Assembly: GCA_963790585.1 (NCBI GenBank)
Contig: CAWBOY010000002.1
Span: 1 to 64,000, forward strand
DNA: 64,000 nucleotides
Direction of reading: 5' to 3'
Source of the DNA: CAWBOY01 sp963790585
GTDB taxonomy: Bacteria; Planctomycetota; Planctomycetia; Gemmatales; Gemmataceae
Made by a program: the position numbers and the translations under genes. Each line of letters begins with the position of its first letter. Position 1 is the stretch's first letter. The notes beneath the pieces are model-generated. The model made no database searches. It was not told where the DNA came from and saw nothing but the letters and a program-made list of their open reading frames with translations. Positions 41,902 to 51,531 of this stretch are shown here, one piece after another.

Positions 41902-44664
41902 ATGAAAAAAGAGATGCTGATTAACGTCCTCCAACCGGAGGAATGCCGGATCGCGATTCTCGAAAATGGGATCCTCGAAGAACTCTACGTCGAGCGCACC
42001 AACCAAGAGAGCTACGTCGGCAACATTTACAAAGGTCGCATCGTCAATATCGAGCCGAGCATTCAAGCGGCTTTCGTTGATTTTGGCGTGGGCCGAAATG
42101 GCTTTTTGCATGTCTCGGATGTCGAGCCAGCCTATTATCGCCATCTCGAACAGCGCGGCGAAGTCGGTCGACCCCGTGGCCGCGATCGCGGTCGCGGTAT
42201 GGACGCCGACCGGCCACCGCGCACCGAGAGGCGTGAGCCGGATCGCGACCGCCAACGAGAACCCGAAGCCGAATCCGCCAACACCCCAGAGCTCGAGCAT
42301 CAATCTATTGTTTGGGAAGAAGAGCGAATCGAGTCGATAGCGACGCCAACAGCGCCAATCGACTCGGGTTGGGATCTAGGCTTCGACGAGACGCCCAAAG
42401 CTTCGGAATACGTGGAGACAGCCACGCCGTCTCACGCTCAAGCTCAAATGGCGGACGAGAAAACGAGCCAACAGGAACTGCCATTCGCCGATGAGTCAAG
42501 GTTCGAGTCGCCCGTCCCGGAAACTATCGCGGAAGCAACCTCAACGATCGAGCCGCCGGCCGAAATAGTTGCTCCTTTGGTAGCCCTACCCGAAACGGTC
42601 ACTGAAGAGGAACCGACCCGAGGCAGGCGGCGTTCGCGCGGCGCAGCTACGCCGGCTCCTCGGCGCAAACGAGGTCAAGCGTCTGACACAGCCAAGGAGA
42701 CGCCGCCCGCGAAGGCTGAGGGCGACGACACTCCCAAACCTCGCCCTATGGAATCCGCCGAACATCGCACAACGGAACGCGGCATCGACGATGACGATTT
42801 GCTCTTTTTTCCATCGTCGTCTCCAGCGCCCGCTCCTTCGCCCGCGCCCGTGCCGACGCCGGCTCCGATTCCCGAGCCTACGATGGCAGAGGCACCCGCC
42901 GCGGAACCGCAAAGGGCAGAGCCACGAAGACCTGAGCCGCCGCGCACACCGGCGGCCCGATCGCGGCCGCCTCGATCCCATACGACCATCGAAGAAGATC
43001 TCGAAGCAGATCTTGCCGCCGTCGAAGTCGGCGCTGCTCCTCAGCTCGAAGCTCCCATGCCGGCATTCCGCGAGCCTGATTCCGAAATTCATCGTGAGCC
43101 CGCCTTCGGCGAAGGACCAGGTCCGGTTCCAGGCGAAGTCGGAGATAACGAGGAGGAAGACGAGCCGCATCAAGGCTTCGAGGAAAACCTCGGTGATCCA
43201 GGGTTCGATGCGGATCTCGACGACCAACCTCGGCAACGCCAACGCTCTGACGACCGTGGCCGCAACGACCGCGATCGCGGTGGTAGACCGCGCAGCAACG
43301 ATCGGGATCGTGGCCGCGGCGATCGTGACCGGCCCCGCACCGGCGGGCCGCGTGGTCGACCGATGGGTGGCCGTCCCGGAAACGGCCGGCCTAAACCGCT
43401 AATCCAGGACATTTTCAAGCGCGGCCAGGAAGTGCTTGTTCAGGTCATCAAGGAAGGCATCGGCACCAAAGGGCCGACCCTCAGCACCTATATCAGCATC
43501 GCGGGCCGCTATCTCGTGCTCATGCCCGGCCTCAATCGCGTCGGCGTTTCGCGGAAGATCGAAGACGAAGAACAGCGCCGCCGCCTGCGCGAAATCTTCA
43601 CCGAACTCAAGCCGCCAAAGGGGCTCGGCTTCATCATTCGCACCGCCGGCATAGATAAAGACAAAAAAGAGCTTCAAAATGATCTTTCGTATCTCTCGCG
43701 CCTTTGGGAGGTTATGATCCGGCGCATCCAAAAGACGAAAGCTCCTTGTGAAATCTATCAAGAGAGCGACATGATCACGCGGACCATCCGTGACACCTTC
43801 ACGCCGGATATCGACGCGATTGTGGTCGATGAGCCGACGGCCTACGAGCACGCGCGTGAATTCCTCGAAGTTGTCATGCCGCGCTATGCCAATCGGCTCA
43901 AGAAGTACGAAGGCAAGGAGCCAATGTTCCATCGCCTCGGCATCGAGGATGAAATCACCCGTATTCAGCAAAAGAAGGTGCCGTTGCCAACCGGTGGCTC
44001 GCTGGTCATTGAGCAGACGGAAGCGCTCGTCGCCATCGATGTGAACAGCGGTAATTTCCGCACCGATCGCCAGGACGCCGAAGAAACCGCTTACCAGATG
44101 AATATGCAGGCGGCGCGAGAAATTGGCCGTCAGCTTCGACTCCGCAACCTCGGCGGAGTCATCGTGAATGACTTCATTGACATGCGCGATGAAAAGCATC
44201 GCCGCAACGTCGAAAAAGCTTTGCGCGATGCTTTGATGCGCGACCGGGCGCGGACGAAGATCTTAAAGATCTCCCAATTCGGCTTAATCGAAATGACCCG
44301 CCAGCGCGTCAGCTCGTCGCTCAAACGCAGCGTCTACCAGGACTGCCCGTTCTGCAAGGGCATGGCCCAAGTTAAGACAAACGAGAGCATGTCGATCGAA
44401 GTCATGCGTCTTTTACAGCTGGCGTGCTGCAGGCCTTACGTCCGCCGCATCGAAGCCAAAGTCGCGGCCGAGGTAGCCGATTATTTGCTGAACAAAAAGC
44501 GCCGCGAGATCGCCAAGATCGAGAGCGAAAACGATCTCGCCGTTCAAATCCGTGGAGCGCATGGCGCCCCTCCCGAACTGATGGAGTTTGTGGCGTTCGA
44601 CAATAATGGCAATGAAGTGAAAATCACCGCGCCCGAAGAGCCACCGGGCCGACCGCGGCGCTGA
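41902..44664 (+). CDS. Ribonuclease E/G with a large insertion in the S1 domain
   Basis: A 920-residue Rne/Rng-family endoribonuclease. The N-terminal half of the S1 domain (NIYKGRIVNIEPSIQAAFVD) ends near residue 85. About 410 low-complexity residues follow (Arg/Asp-rich, then acidic, a PAPAPSPAPVPTPAP stretch, and RG-rich repeats such as RDRGRGDRDRPRTGG). The S1 fold then resumes at about residue 497 (DIFKRGQEVLVQVIKEGIG). Catalytic aspartates are in EALVAIDVNSG and VIVNDFIDM, and the zinc-link CPFCKG is present. The C-terminus is short, so there is no RNase E-type scaffold tail. The insertion may take over that scaffold or RNA-binding role. Confidence 0.93.
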   Translation: MKKEMLINVLQPEECRIAILENGILEELYVERTNQESYVGNIYKGRIVNIEPSIQAAFVDFGVGRNGFLHVSDVEPAYYRHLEQRGEVGRPRGRDRGRGMDADRPPRTERREPDRDRQREPEAESANTPELEHQSIVWEEERIESIATPTAPIDSGWDLGFDETPKASEYVETATPSHAQAQMADEKTSQQELPFADESRFESPVPETIAEATSTIEPPAEIVAPLVALPETVTEEEPTRGRRRSRGAATPAPRRKRGQASDTAKETPPAKAEGDDTPKPRPMESAEHRTTERGIDDDDLLFFPSSSPAPAPSPAPVPTPAPIPEPTMAEAPAAEPQRAEPRRPEPPRTPAARSRPPRSHTTIEEDLEADLAAVEVGAAPQLEAPMPAFREPDSEIHREPAFGEGPGPVPGEVGDNEEEDEPHQGFEENLGDPGFDADLDDQPRQRQRSDDRGRNDRDRGGRPRSNDRDRGRGDRDRPRTGGPRGRPMGGRPGNGRPKPLIQDIFKRGQEVLVQVIKEGIGTKGPTLSTYISIAGRYLVLMPGLNRVGVSRKIEDEEQRRRLREIFTELKPPKGLGFIIRTAGIDKDKKELQNDLSYLSRLWEVMIRRIQKTKAPCEIYQESDMITRTIRDTFTPDIDAIVVDEPTAYEHAREFLEVVMPRYANRLKKYEGKEPMFHRLGIEDEITRIQQKKVPLPTGGSLVIEQTEALVAIDVNSGNFRTDRQDAEETAYQMNMQAAREIGRQLRLRNLGGVIVNDFIDMRDEKHRRNVEKALRDALMRDRARTKILKISQFGLIEMTRQRVSSSLKRSVYQDCPFCKGMAQVKTNESMSIEVMRLLQLACCRPYVRRIEAKVAAEVADYLLNKKRREIAKIESENDLAVQIRGAHGAPPELMEFVAFDNNGNEVKITAPEEPPGRPRR

Positions 44665-44686
44665 TCGCTGAATTTGGATTTATATA

Positions 44687-44714
44687 GCCCCCGGCTTGCC
44701 GGGGGTATTTTTTT
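44687..44714 (+). terminator. Rho-independent terminator after RNase E/G
   Basis: The hairpin CCCCCGGC-TT-GCCGGGGG (44688-44705) is followed by TATTTTTTTG. It starts 23 bases after the RNase E/G stop. The same CCCCCGGC/GCCGGGGG core recurs at 50533 and 51475. Confidence 0.9.
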
Positions 44715-44736
44715 GTACCGAGCGTCGGCTCCAAAA

Positions 44737-45201
44737 CTAACGCACCCCCCACTCCCACAACCCAAACGCCGTCTTCTGATCGAGCGCATGTCCCGAATAC
44801 TTCAACGTCCAACCAATCTGCCCGCGATGATGCGATTCGTGGGAAATCAAATACCCGACAAACGCAACCACGTGCGGTTTGAAGCCCTTTACTTTGCCAC
44901 CATTCGCGATAGCTTTTCTGAGTAGCTCCTCAATTCGCGCGCCAGATAACTCAAGAGCCGAGCGCAACGATTCCTTCGTGCCGACAACTTTCGTCTCGAG
45001 TTTGAGCATGCCTTCCATCAGCTCCGGCGCGGCTGCTTTCAGCCACAACAGCCTGACATTGTGGATATGAGCAAATAGCTCATACACAGAACGGCTTTTC
45101 GGGTTCAATGTCGCCGCGAGAATCTCATCCTTCAGCACATCGAGAAGATAAAAGTGAATCCGATTGTGGATCTGCCAGGTCTCGATCAGTTGCTCGTCCA
45201 T
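44737..45201 (-). CDS. DinB-family metal-dependent protein
   Basis: A 154-residue four-helix-bundle protein of the DinB/YfiT type. The histidines of the usual metal site are visible in FAHIHNVRLLWLKAA and in LISHESHHRGQIGWTLKYSG. The family includes bacillithiol- and mycothiol-dependent transferases and stress-induced proteins; the substrate here is unknown. It is oriented against RNase E/G, with the terminator between them. Confidence 0.9.
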   Translation of the reverse strand: MDEQLIETWQIHNRIHFYLLDVLKDEILAATLNPKSRSVYELFAHIHNVRLLWLKAAAPELMEGMLKLETKVVGTKESLRSALELSGARIEELLRKAIANGGKVKGFKPHVVAFVGYLISHESHHRGQIGWTLKYSGHALDQKTAFGLWEWGVR

Positions 45202-45217
45202 ACTTCGCTCGAAAAAC

Positions 45218-45272
45218 GTTTAGCCGCGAGCGCGCTATCCCACAGCGCTCGGCTCGCGGCTCGCGGCTAAAC
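45218..45272 (-). terminator. Hairpin between the GPx-like and DinB genes
   Basis: GTTTAGCCGCGAGC (45218-45231) pairs with GCTCGCGGCTAAAC (45259-45272). The hairpin directly follows the GPx-like gene on the minus strand and is a plausible terminator for it. It lacks a long T-run. Confidence 0.6.
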
Positions 45273-45282
45273 TGGCTCGGAT

Positions 45283-45858
45283 TTACTTCTTGAGTTCTGT
45301 TTCAATCAGTTCGATTACTTTCTTATCGTCCGGCTTCACGGCTGGCTCAAAACGGCCAACAACCTCACCGTTCTTGCCAACAACGAACTTTGTGAAGTTC
45401 CATTTGACATCGCCGGCGAACTTCGGGTCTGTATCTTTCGAGGTCAAATACTTGTACAGCGGGCAGATCCCGTCGCCTTTGACCACGACCTTCGACATGA
45501 GATCGAATTTGACGCCATATTTGCTATCGCAAAACTTGGCGATTTCTTCATCCGCGCCCGGCTCTTGCTTGCCAAACTCGTTGGCCGGTACGCCGACGAT
45601 CACGAAGCCGTCCTTGCTGTATTTTTCATAGACAGCCTGCAATTCCTTGTACTGCGGCGTGTAGCCACACTGGCTCGCGACGTTGACGAACATCACGACC
45701 TTGCCTTGGTACTTGGACAGGTCGACCTCTTTACCATCGATCGACTTCATCTTGAAATTCAATGCTCCAGCCACTTTCTTGTCTCCTTTGTCATCGGCCC
45801 GAACCATTGCGGGGCAAAGCAACGCCACGCCCAAGAGCAGACTCGTCAGCACCTTCAT
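45283..45858 (-). CDS. Exported glutathione-peroxidase-like thiol peroxidase
   Basis: A GPx-family protein with a signal peptide (KVLTSLLLGVALLCPAMVRA). The peroxidatic residue is Cys in VNVASQCGYT. Other active-site residues of the tetrad are in GVPANEFGKQEPG (Gln) and VKWNFTKF (Trp, Asn). It uses Cys rather than selenocysteine and, like most bacterial GPx, probably uses thioredoxin. The second-half segments KFAGDVKWNFTKFVV and GRFEPAVKPDD fit. The ATG at 45858 starts the signal peptide; the open frame extends 48 bases further upstream. Confidence 0.93.
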   Translation of the reverse strand: MKVLTSLLLGVALLCPAMVRADDKGDKKVAGALNFKMKSIDGKEVDLSKYQGKVVMFVNVASQCGYTPQYKELQAVYEKYSKDGFVIVGVPANEFGKQEPGADEEIAKFCDSKYGVKFDLMSKVVVKGDGICPLYKYLTSKDTDPKFAGDVKWNFTKFVVGKNGEVVGRFEPAVKPDDKKVIELIETELKK

Positions 45859-46068
45859 AAGAACTCCGTGGTTTGATCGGACGGTGTGGATTAATCTCGC
45901 AATCATAGTCTAGGCGGCCGAGGCTTTCGCGTCCTTCAGTAATTGAAACCTCCGGCTGCTTCGACCACAAATTCGCTGAACACACGCGAGGTTGTCGATC
46001 ACCGCACTTTCCGTGGATCTCAAACCTTGTATATAAACCGAGAATCGAATCAACCCGCTCGGCCCGAG

Positions 46069-47397
46069 ATGAGCACCCCCATGAACTCTCGATCCACGCT
46101 GCAAATGCTCGGCTCGCTCCTGGTTTTTCTTGCCATAATCATTCCCGCCAACGCTCAACCGTTCAGCGTGGAACCGCGTGTGGAAGTGGCCAAGTGCATT
46201 TCGCCGGGAGGATCGCTGGTCACGCGCAGCCGCGCGAACAAGGCCTGGCAATTCGCCGGTAGTTCCGAAGCGATCAATAGTCGCGATCTACTCGTCTGTC
46301 TCCCCGGTTTCCGCGCCGATTTGGAGCCGCGTTCGGAGGCCGTCGTTTTGTCACTCCGAGGCAATCATCCGACCCTTTCCTCGTTCAGCGGGCTGGATAC
46401 CGCCGTGGTCCTGCATGACTCACGCACATTCGATCTGGATTTCACGTTGCTTCACGGCCGCGTCGTACTCACAAATAAGAAGGCGAAAGAGGCAGCGCAA
46501 GTTTGGTTACGATTGCCAGAAGAAGCGTGGCAATTGACATTCACCGAACCCGGCTCTGAAGTAGTGGTCGAGGAATTCGGCCGTTGGCCGCGCGGTGTCC
46601 CGTTTACGCGCGCTCCCAAGGAGAGCGACATTCCGGCTAGAGCCGTCAGCCTCGTCGTTCTCAAAGGCGCTGTGACTTTGAAAACCGACACGCGCGAGTT
46701 TTCGCTTTCGGCTCCTCCCGGACCTGCTGCGTATCGATGGGATAGTGTCGGCGGCGCGAGTGCGACACCGCAACGGATCGAAGGCTTTCCCGACTGGATC
46801 AGCTCGCCGCCCTCAGCCGACGGCAAAATGTTCAATGGCGTCGTCGAGACTTTCCGCAGCCGTAAAATACAAAAAAATCCCTTGGCCGCTCTCAACGCCG
46901 AGTTAGCGGAAGCCGTTTCTGAGTCGAATCCACGTCTCGCGCGGCTCAAGAGCGAGTTCGCTCTGGCCGGCCTCGTTGCCCTCGACCAGCTTGATCCAGT
47001 GATCGAAGCCCTATCCAACGACAAACATGGCGCCACTCGGCAGGCGGCAATTCTGGCTCTTCGCGAATGGATCGGCGAAGAGCCGGGCCGCGACCTTTTC
47101 CTCTATCAGCTATTAACCGAGTCAGGAAATAGCCGAGGGCAGGCGGAGACCATAATGCAAATGTTGCATAGCCCGTTCGAGGCGGAGAAGCCGGAAACCT
47201 ATGACACGCTAATTGCGTACCTCAATCATAATAAGCTCGCGATCCGCGAATTGGCGGCGTACCACCTCTATCGGCTCGTGCCGAGCGGCAAGGATATTCC
47301 ATACAACGCAGCGGGTTCCGAGGACGAACGGCTGAAGGCAATTGGTAAATGGCGGAAACTCATTCCCGAAGGGAAGCTGCCGCAAACCGGAGGCTAA
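46069..47397 (+). CDS. Secreted FecR-like / HEAT-like protein
   Basis: About 443 residues with an N-terminal signal peptide (LGSLLVFLAIIIPANAQ). Residues about 90-240 resemble a FecR-type beta domain (FDLDFTLLHGRVVLTNKK and AVSLVVLKGAVTLKTDTREF). The C-terminal third is helical and HEAT-like (RQAAILALREWIGEE, AIRELAAYHLYRLV). I do not recognise a specific function; proteins of this shape are frequent in planctomycetes. ATGs at 46069 and 46081 are both possible starts. It is followed by the PVC-haem protein gene on the same strand. Confidence 0.65.
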   Translation: MSTPMNSRSTLQMLGSLLVFLAIIIPANAQPFSVEPRVEVAKCISPGGSLVTRSRANKAWQFAGSSEAINSRDLLVCLPGFRADLEPRSEAVVLSLRGNHPTLSSFSGLDTAVVLHDSRTFDLDFTLLHGRVVLTNKKAKEAAQVWLRLPEEAWQLTFTEPGSEVVVEEFGRWPRGVPFTRAPKESDIPARAVSLVVLKGAVTLKTDTREFSLSAPPGPAAYRWDSVGGASATPQRIEGFPDWISSPPSADGKMFNGVVETFRSRKIQKNPLAALNAELAEAVSESNPRLARLKSEFALAGLVALDQLDPVIEALSNDKHGATRQAAILALREWIGEEPGRDLFLYQLLTESGNSRGQAETIMQMLHSPFEAEKPETYDTLIAYLNHNKLAIRELAAYHLYRLVPSGKDIPYNAAGSEDERLKAIGKWRKLIPEGKLPQTGG

Positions 47398-47416
47398 GCG
47401 TAAAGGCGTTTATATT

Positions 47417-47486
47417 ACCGAGCCTGGAGCGTAAGCGAAGGGCTTCCCACCAATAAAATGCTCTTCGCTTACGCTTCAGGCTCGGT
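47417..47486. repeat. Inverted intergenic repeat, family B
   Basis: ACCGAGCCTGGAGCGTAAGC plus GAAG (47417-47440) is mirrored at 47463-47486 with one mismatch. The arm core GAGCCTGAAGCGTWAGCGAAG-type sequence (shown in parts: GAGCCTGAAGCG, AGCGAAG) is the same as in the hairpin between 23S and 5S rRNA at 56352-56418. Confidence 0.85.
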
Positions 47487-47505
47487 TCTTTTCGGAGTGC
47501 GTCTA

Positions 47506-50500
47506 ATGCGTGGCAAACTCTCCTTGGTTTTGTGCCTCCTCTCACTGCTTCTCATCCTTGCCACCTGGCCCCTATCAGCACAGCGCAACAATAAAGACAA
47601 CGCCGAGCGTCCGCCGCATGGCCAGGACCAGCTTCCCGGGCCGGCCCTGTCGCCGACGGAGGCCATTAAGAAAATGAAAGTGCCCGACGGCTTTTCCGTC
47701 GAACTCGTCGCTTCCGAGCCAGATCTTGTCAATCCGGTCTCTATGTGCTTCGACGAGCGCGGCCGAATCTGGGTTACCGAGAGCCTCGAATATCCGCGCC
47801 GAAATCCCGGGCCTGGCCGCGATCGCATCAAAATCTTTGAGTCGACCAAAGGCGATGGAAACTACGACAAAGTGACCGTGTTCGCCGAGGGGTTGAATAT
47901 CCCCAGCGGCATCGCCGTCGGCCATGGCGGCGTCTGGGTGGCTAACTCGCCCGATATTCTCTTTTACAAGATCGGCACCGATGGCAAAGCCGCCGGAAAG
48001 CCGGAGGTCGTCGTCACTGGCTTTGGCCGAGATGACACACACGAACTACCGAACTCGCTGACATGGGGTCCAGATGGTTGGCTCTATGGCCTCAACGGCG
48101 TCTTTAATCGCAGCGTCGTGAAGCAAGGCAATAAGACATTCGATTTCACCTGTGCTCTTTTTCGCATTCATCCTCGGACGCGCGAATTTCAGCTATTTTG
48201 CGAAGGAACGAGCAACCCCTGGGGTGTCGCCATCGACGGCGAAGGCAGTTTTTTCGTTAGCGCCTGCGTCATCGACCATCTTTGGCACTTGGCGGAGACC
48301 GGCTACTACCACCGCCAGGGTGGCCCTTACCCGCCATTCACCTGGAAGATCGACTCGATCGTGCAGCATCGTCATCAAAAGGCCGCCTATTGCGGTCTGG
48401 TCTGGTTCGACAGCGAGGCCTATCCGCTCGAGTATCGCGGCAAGCTCTTTATGGGCAATATCCACGGCAGCTGTCTCAATTCGGACGAATTGAGCCGCGA
48501 CGGCTCCACGTACTTTGGGAAGTTGTGCCCTGATTTTCTCACGGCCAACGACGCCTGGTTCATGCCCGTCGCGCAGAAAATCGGCCCCGACGGCTGCCTT
48601 TATGTCCTCGATTGGTACGACCGGTATCATTGCTATCAAGACGCGAATCGCGACCCGAACGGCATCGATCGCGAGCGTGGCCGACTCTACCGCATTCGTC
48701 ACAAGAACACGCCGGCATCCGCTCCATTCGACCTGACTCTGGAAAGCGATGAGCAACTCATCAAACGCCTCGGCGATAGCAACGTGTTCTGCCGCGAACT
48801 CGCGCAGCGTTTGCTCGTCGAACGGGACCTGGGCGCAAATCTCCGATTCTAGCCGCCAAGTTGGAACAGATTGCTTTAAACCCCGATGCACCGCGGAAAC
48901 AGCGTTTGCACGCACTCTGGGCGCGCTCGACGATCGCGCCGGCTTCACCGGCCCTACTGGAAAAGCTCCTTGCTCTTCCGGATCCGACGTTTCGCGCCTG
49001 GGCTGTCCGAATCGCCGGCAACGACCACAAGGCCGAGCCGTCGGTACGTGAAAAGATCTCTAAACTCGTCGAAGATCCGTCACCGGATGTCCTCCTGCAG
49101 GTTGCGATCGCCTCGCGCAAGATTGAGGGGATGGACGCCATCGGCACACTTCTCGCCGTCCTGAATCGCTGCGGCGAGGACAAATTGATTCCTCACATCG
49201 TCTGGCAAAACCTGCACCCGCTGCTGGAAGATCAATCCGACGCGTTTCTCCGTATCGTTGAGCGCACCGATTTAAATCAAGCGAAAAATCTCGCCAGCTT
49301 GATGCCGCGAATCGTCGAACGCGTGTTGGCTCGAAAAAAAGCGGATGCGACGTTGGTTGAAAAGCTGATTGCCGCGCTGATCGATAGTCACAGCCAAGAC
49401 GCTGCACGGCAAACGCTGACGGCATTGGCAAACAAGATCCAAACGGGCGAGGTGAACGACCAATACGCTAAGGCTCTAAGCATTTTGGTGATCCCACAGT
49501 TAACCAAGATTCAAAAAGGCGATTTCGAAGGCGCCTTCGATTTGAAGCGACTCTGCTGGCCGCAACGTTCAAGGACCCGGCCGCCTTGGACGAGGTGCGT
49601 CGCTTCTTCGCTTCATCGGCCACGATGGGCCCGCGCCGGCTGCGTGCCCTGGAAGCCTTGGTCAGCGCACGCGATCCAAAGATAGTCGACGTGGCCGGTG
49701 AGGTACTTGGGGACGCTAATACGTCAAAGCTGCTACGCGCACAAATCCTCGCCGCTCTCGGCCGCTTAGAAGACCCGCGCGTGGCCGATGCCGTCCTTTG
49801 GGTCTATGCGAAACTCGAACTTGATTTGCGGCCTGCGGCGATCGATCTCCTCACACAGCGCCCGACGTGGGGTAAGCAGTTACTAAAAGCGATGGAGGCC
49901 AAAAATGTGCCGCCGGTCGTGTTGAGCGTCAATCAGGTTCGCAAGCTTTTGGCTAATAAAGACCAGGAGATTGCCGAACTGATCAAAAAGCAGTGGGGAA
50001 CGTTGCGCGACGACCGCAATCCCGAACGCGAAAAAGTCGTCAAAGAGATGAAGGATTTCTTGACGCATTCGAAAGGCGATCCGACCAAAGGCTTCAAAGT
50101 TTTTGAGACCGTCTGTGCCAAGTGCCACAAGATCCACGGCGAAGGCCAGGACGTCGGGCCTGACATCACCAACAACGGCCGTTCCACCTTCGACCAATTG
50201 CTGTCGAACGTCTTCGATCCGAGCCTGGTGATTGGCGCCGCTTATCAGGCTACGACGGTGACAACCGTCCGCGGCCGAGCCATCAGCGGCCTACTTGTCG
50301 AAGATAGCCCTGCACGGATCGTGCTCAAACTCGAGGGCGGCAAGCTGGAAACGATCCCCCGCGAGCAGATCGATGAAGTGAATATCAGTAAAGTATCGCT
50401 CATGCCCGAGGGCCTAGAAAAACAGCTCAAACCACAGGAGCTGGCCGATCTCTTCGCCTTCCTCTGCCTTGATAAACCGCCGAGCGACGCGACCGCCCGC

Positions 50501-50521
50501 AAGATCCCCGGCGCTCCCTAA
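47506..50521 (+). CDS. PVC-type membrane-bound dehydrogenase/haem-binding protein, frame broken twice
   Basis: About 1005 residues with a signal peptide (LSLVLCLLSLLLILATWPLS). The N-terminal propeller resembles membrane-bound glucose-type dehydrogenases (FSVELVASEPDLVNPVSMCF, ITES-like WVTESLEYPRRN, GPDGWLYGLNGVFN). HEAT-like helical repeats follow (RKQRLHALWARSTIAPASP, RAWAVRIAGNDHK). The C-terminus carries a cytochrome c-type domain with CAKCH and the planctomycete-typical HGEGQDVGPDITNNGRSTFD. The first -1 break is at CTGGGCGCAAAT (GCGC 48833-48836). The second -1 break is at TTGAAGCGACTC (about 49546-49553, no GCGC). Repaired, the chain is continuous. Confidence 0.88.
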
Positions 50522-50532
50522 ATCCTTATATA

Positions 50533-50552
50533 GCCCCCGGCGTGCCGGGGGC
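50533..50552 (+). terminator. Terminator-like CCCCCGGC hairpin
   Basis: GCCCCCGGC-GT-GCCGGGGGC is followed by ATTTTGC, 11 bases after the stop of the PVC-haem gene. It lies between convergent genes and could act in both directions. Confidence 0.8.
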
Positions 50553-50566
50553 ATTTTGCTTCAACT

Positions 50567-51458
50567 CTATTGGTAATACTCCGCCCTTTTCCTCTTGAGG
50601 AATTCAACCGAGCGCCTCAATTCGTCCAACCCATTGACGCCATCCTCAACTGAGATCCAGCCAGTGTAACCAACTTCAGCAAGAATCCGAAAGATCGCGT
50701 CGTAGTCATTCAACCCTTTGCCCGTTTCGCCATGCTTCAACTTGTCGGAATAGCCCGTCGCACCATCCGAAGGCCGTAGATCGGCCAAGGTAGCGCCCGG
50801 AACCAAGTAGCGGTCCGAGGCATGCATCGAAACGACGCGGTGCTTCACTTTTTGCAGAAACGAAATCGGATCAAAGCCACCGACGATCGCGTTCGACGGG
50901 TCGTATTGAACGCCGAAATACGGCGAGTCGATGCGATCGATGATTTCGAGAAAAATGTCCTCTGGTTGAGCGAACTCGGGATACTTCCAATTCCCATCCT
51001 TATAGTGGTTTTCCATGCAAAGAGTCACGTCCATTTGCTCGGCATAATCGAGGCAGGATTTGATGCACTCAACTGTGCGTTCGATCCCGTCGGCGCGCGT
51101 CAGGACCAGGAAAATTCTGCCCGCTCAGCGTTCGGCAATGCTTGATCCCAAGATAAGTACACATACGAATCGCCTTCTTTTGAAGGTCGATTTGTGCGCG
51201 GCGCTCATTGGCATCGGGATGCGTGAAATCCGGTGAAAAGCAAAGCAAGGAAGAGATCTGGCCCGTTTCCTTCAAAACCTTCAGAGCGGGAGCCACATCC
51301 GCTTCCTCGTAGCCGGGAAAGAAGCCGGTGTAATGCTCGACGCCTTCGCCGCCAAGCGTCGCCGCGTCGCGCAACCAATCTAGATAGTCGCGTTTCCCTT
51401 GGCAGAGTTCGTCGAAGTAGCACTTTGGAAAGACGCTGATGCGCGGCGCTGGTTTCAT
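50567..51458 (-). CDS. Sugar phosphate isomerase/epimerase (xylose-isomerase-like TIM barrel), frame broken
   Basis: An AP-endonuclease-2-fold protein of about 296 residues. The N-terminal frame gives PRISVFPKCYFDELCQGKRD and IKHCRTLSGQNFPG. The C-terminal frame gives VTLCMENHYKDGNWKYPEFA, YFGVQYDPSNAIVGGFDP, VSMHASDRY and GWISVEDGVNGLDEL. Metal-site acidic residues are visible in CMENHY, QYDPSN and SVEDG. The +1 break is near GACGCGCGCCGACG (GCGC 51093-51098). One base less gives TRADGIERTVECIKSCLDYA. Such genes are abundant in planctomycetes; the substrate is unknown. Confidence 0.85.
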
Positions 51459-51474
51459 GAAATGTCTTCATAAA

Positions 51475-51524
51475 GCCCCCGACTTGCCGGGGGTAAGCCA
51501 AGAACCCCCGGCAAGCCGGGGGCC
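51475..51524. repeat. Double CCCCCGGC hairpin
   Basis: Two successive hairpins, CCCCCGACTTGCCGGGGG (one mismatch) and CCCCCGGCAAGCCGGGGG, lie between the DUF1501 stop and the isomerase start on the minus strand. They share their core with the terminators at 44687 and 50533, so this motif is a dispersed family used at gene ends. Confidence 0.85.
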
Positions 51525-51531
51525 ATATATG

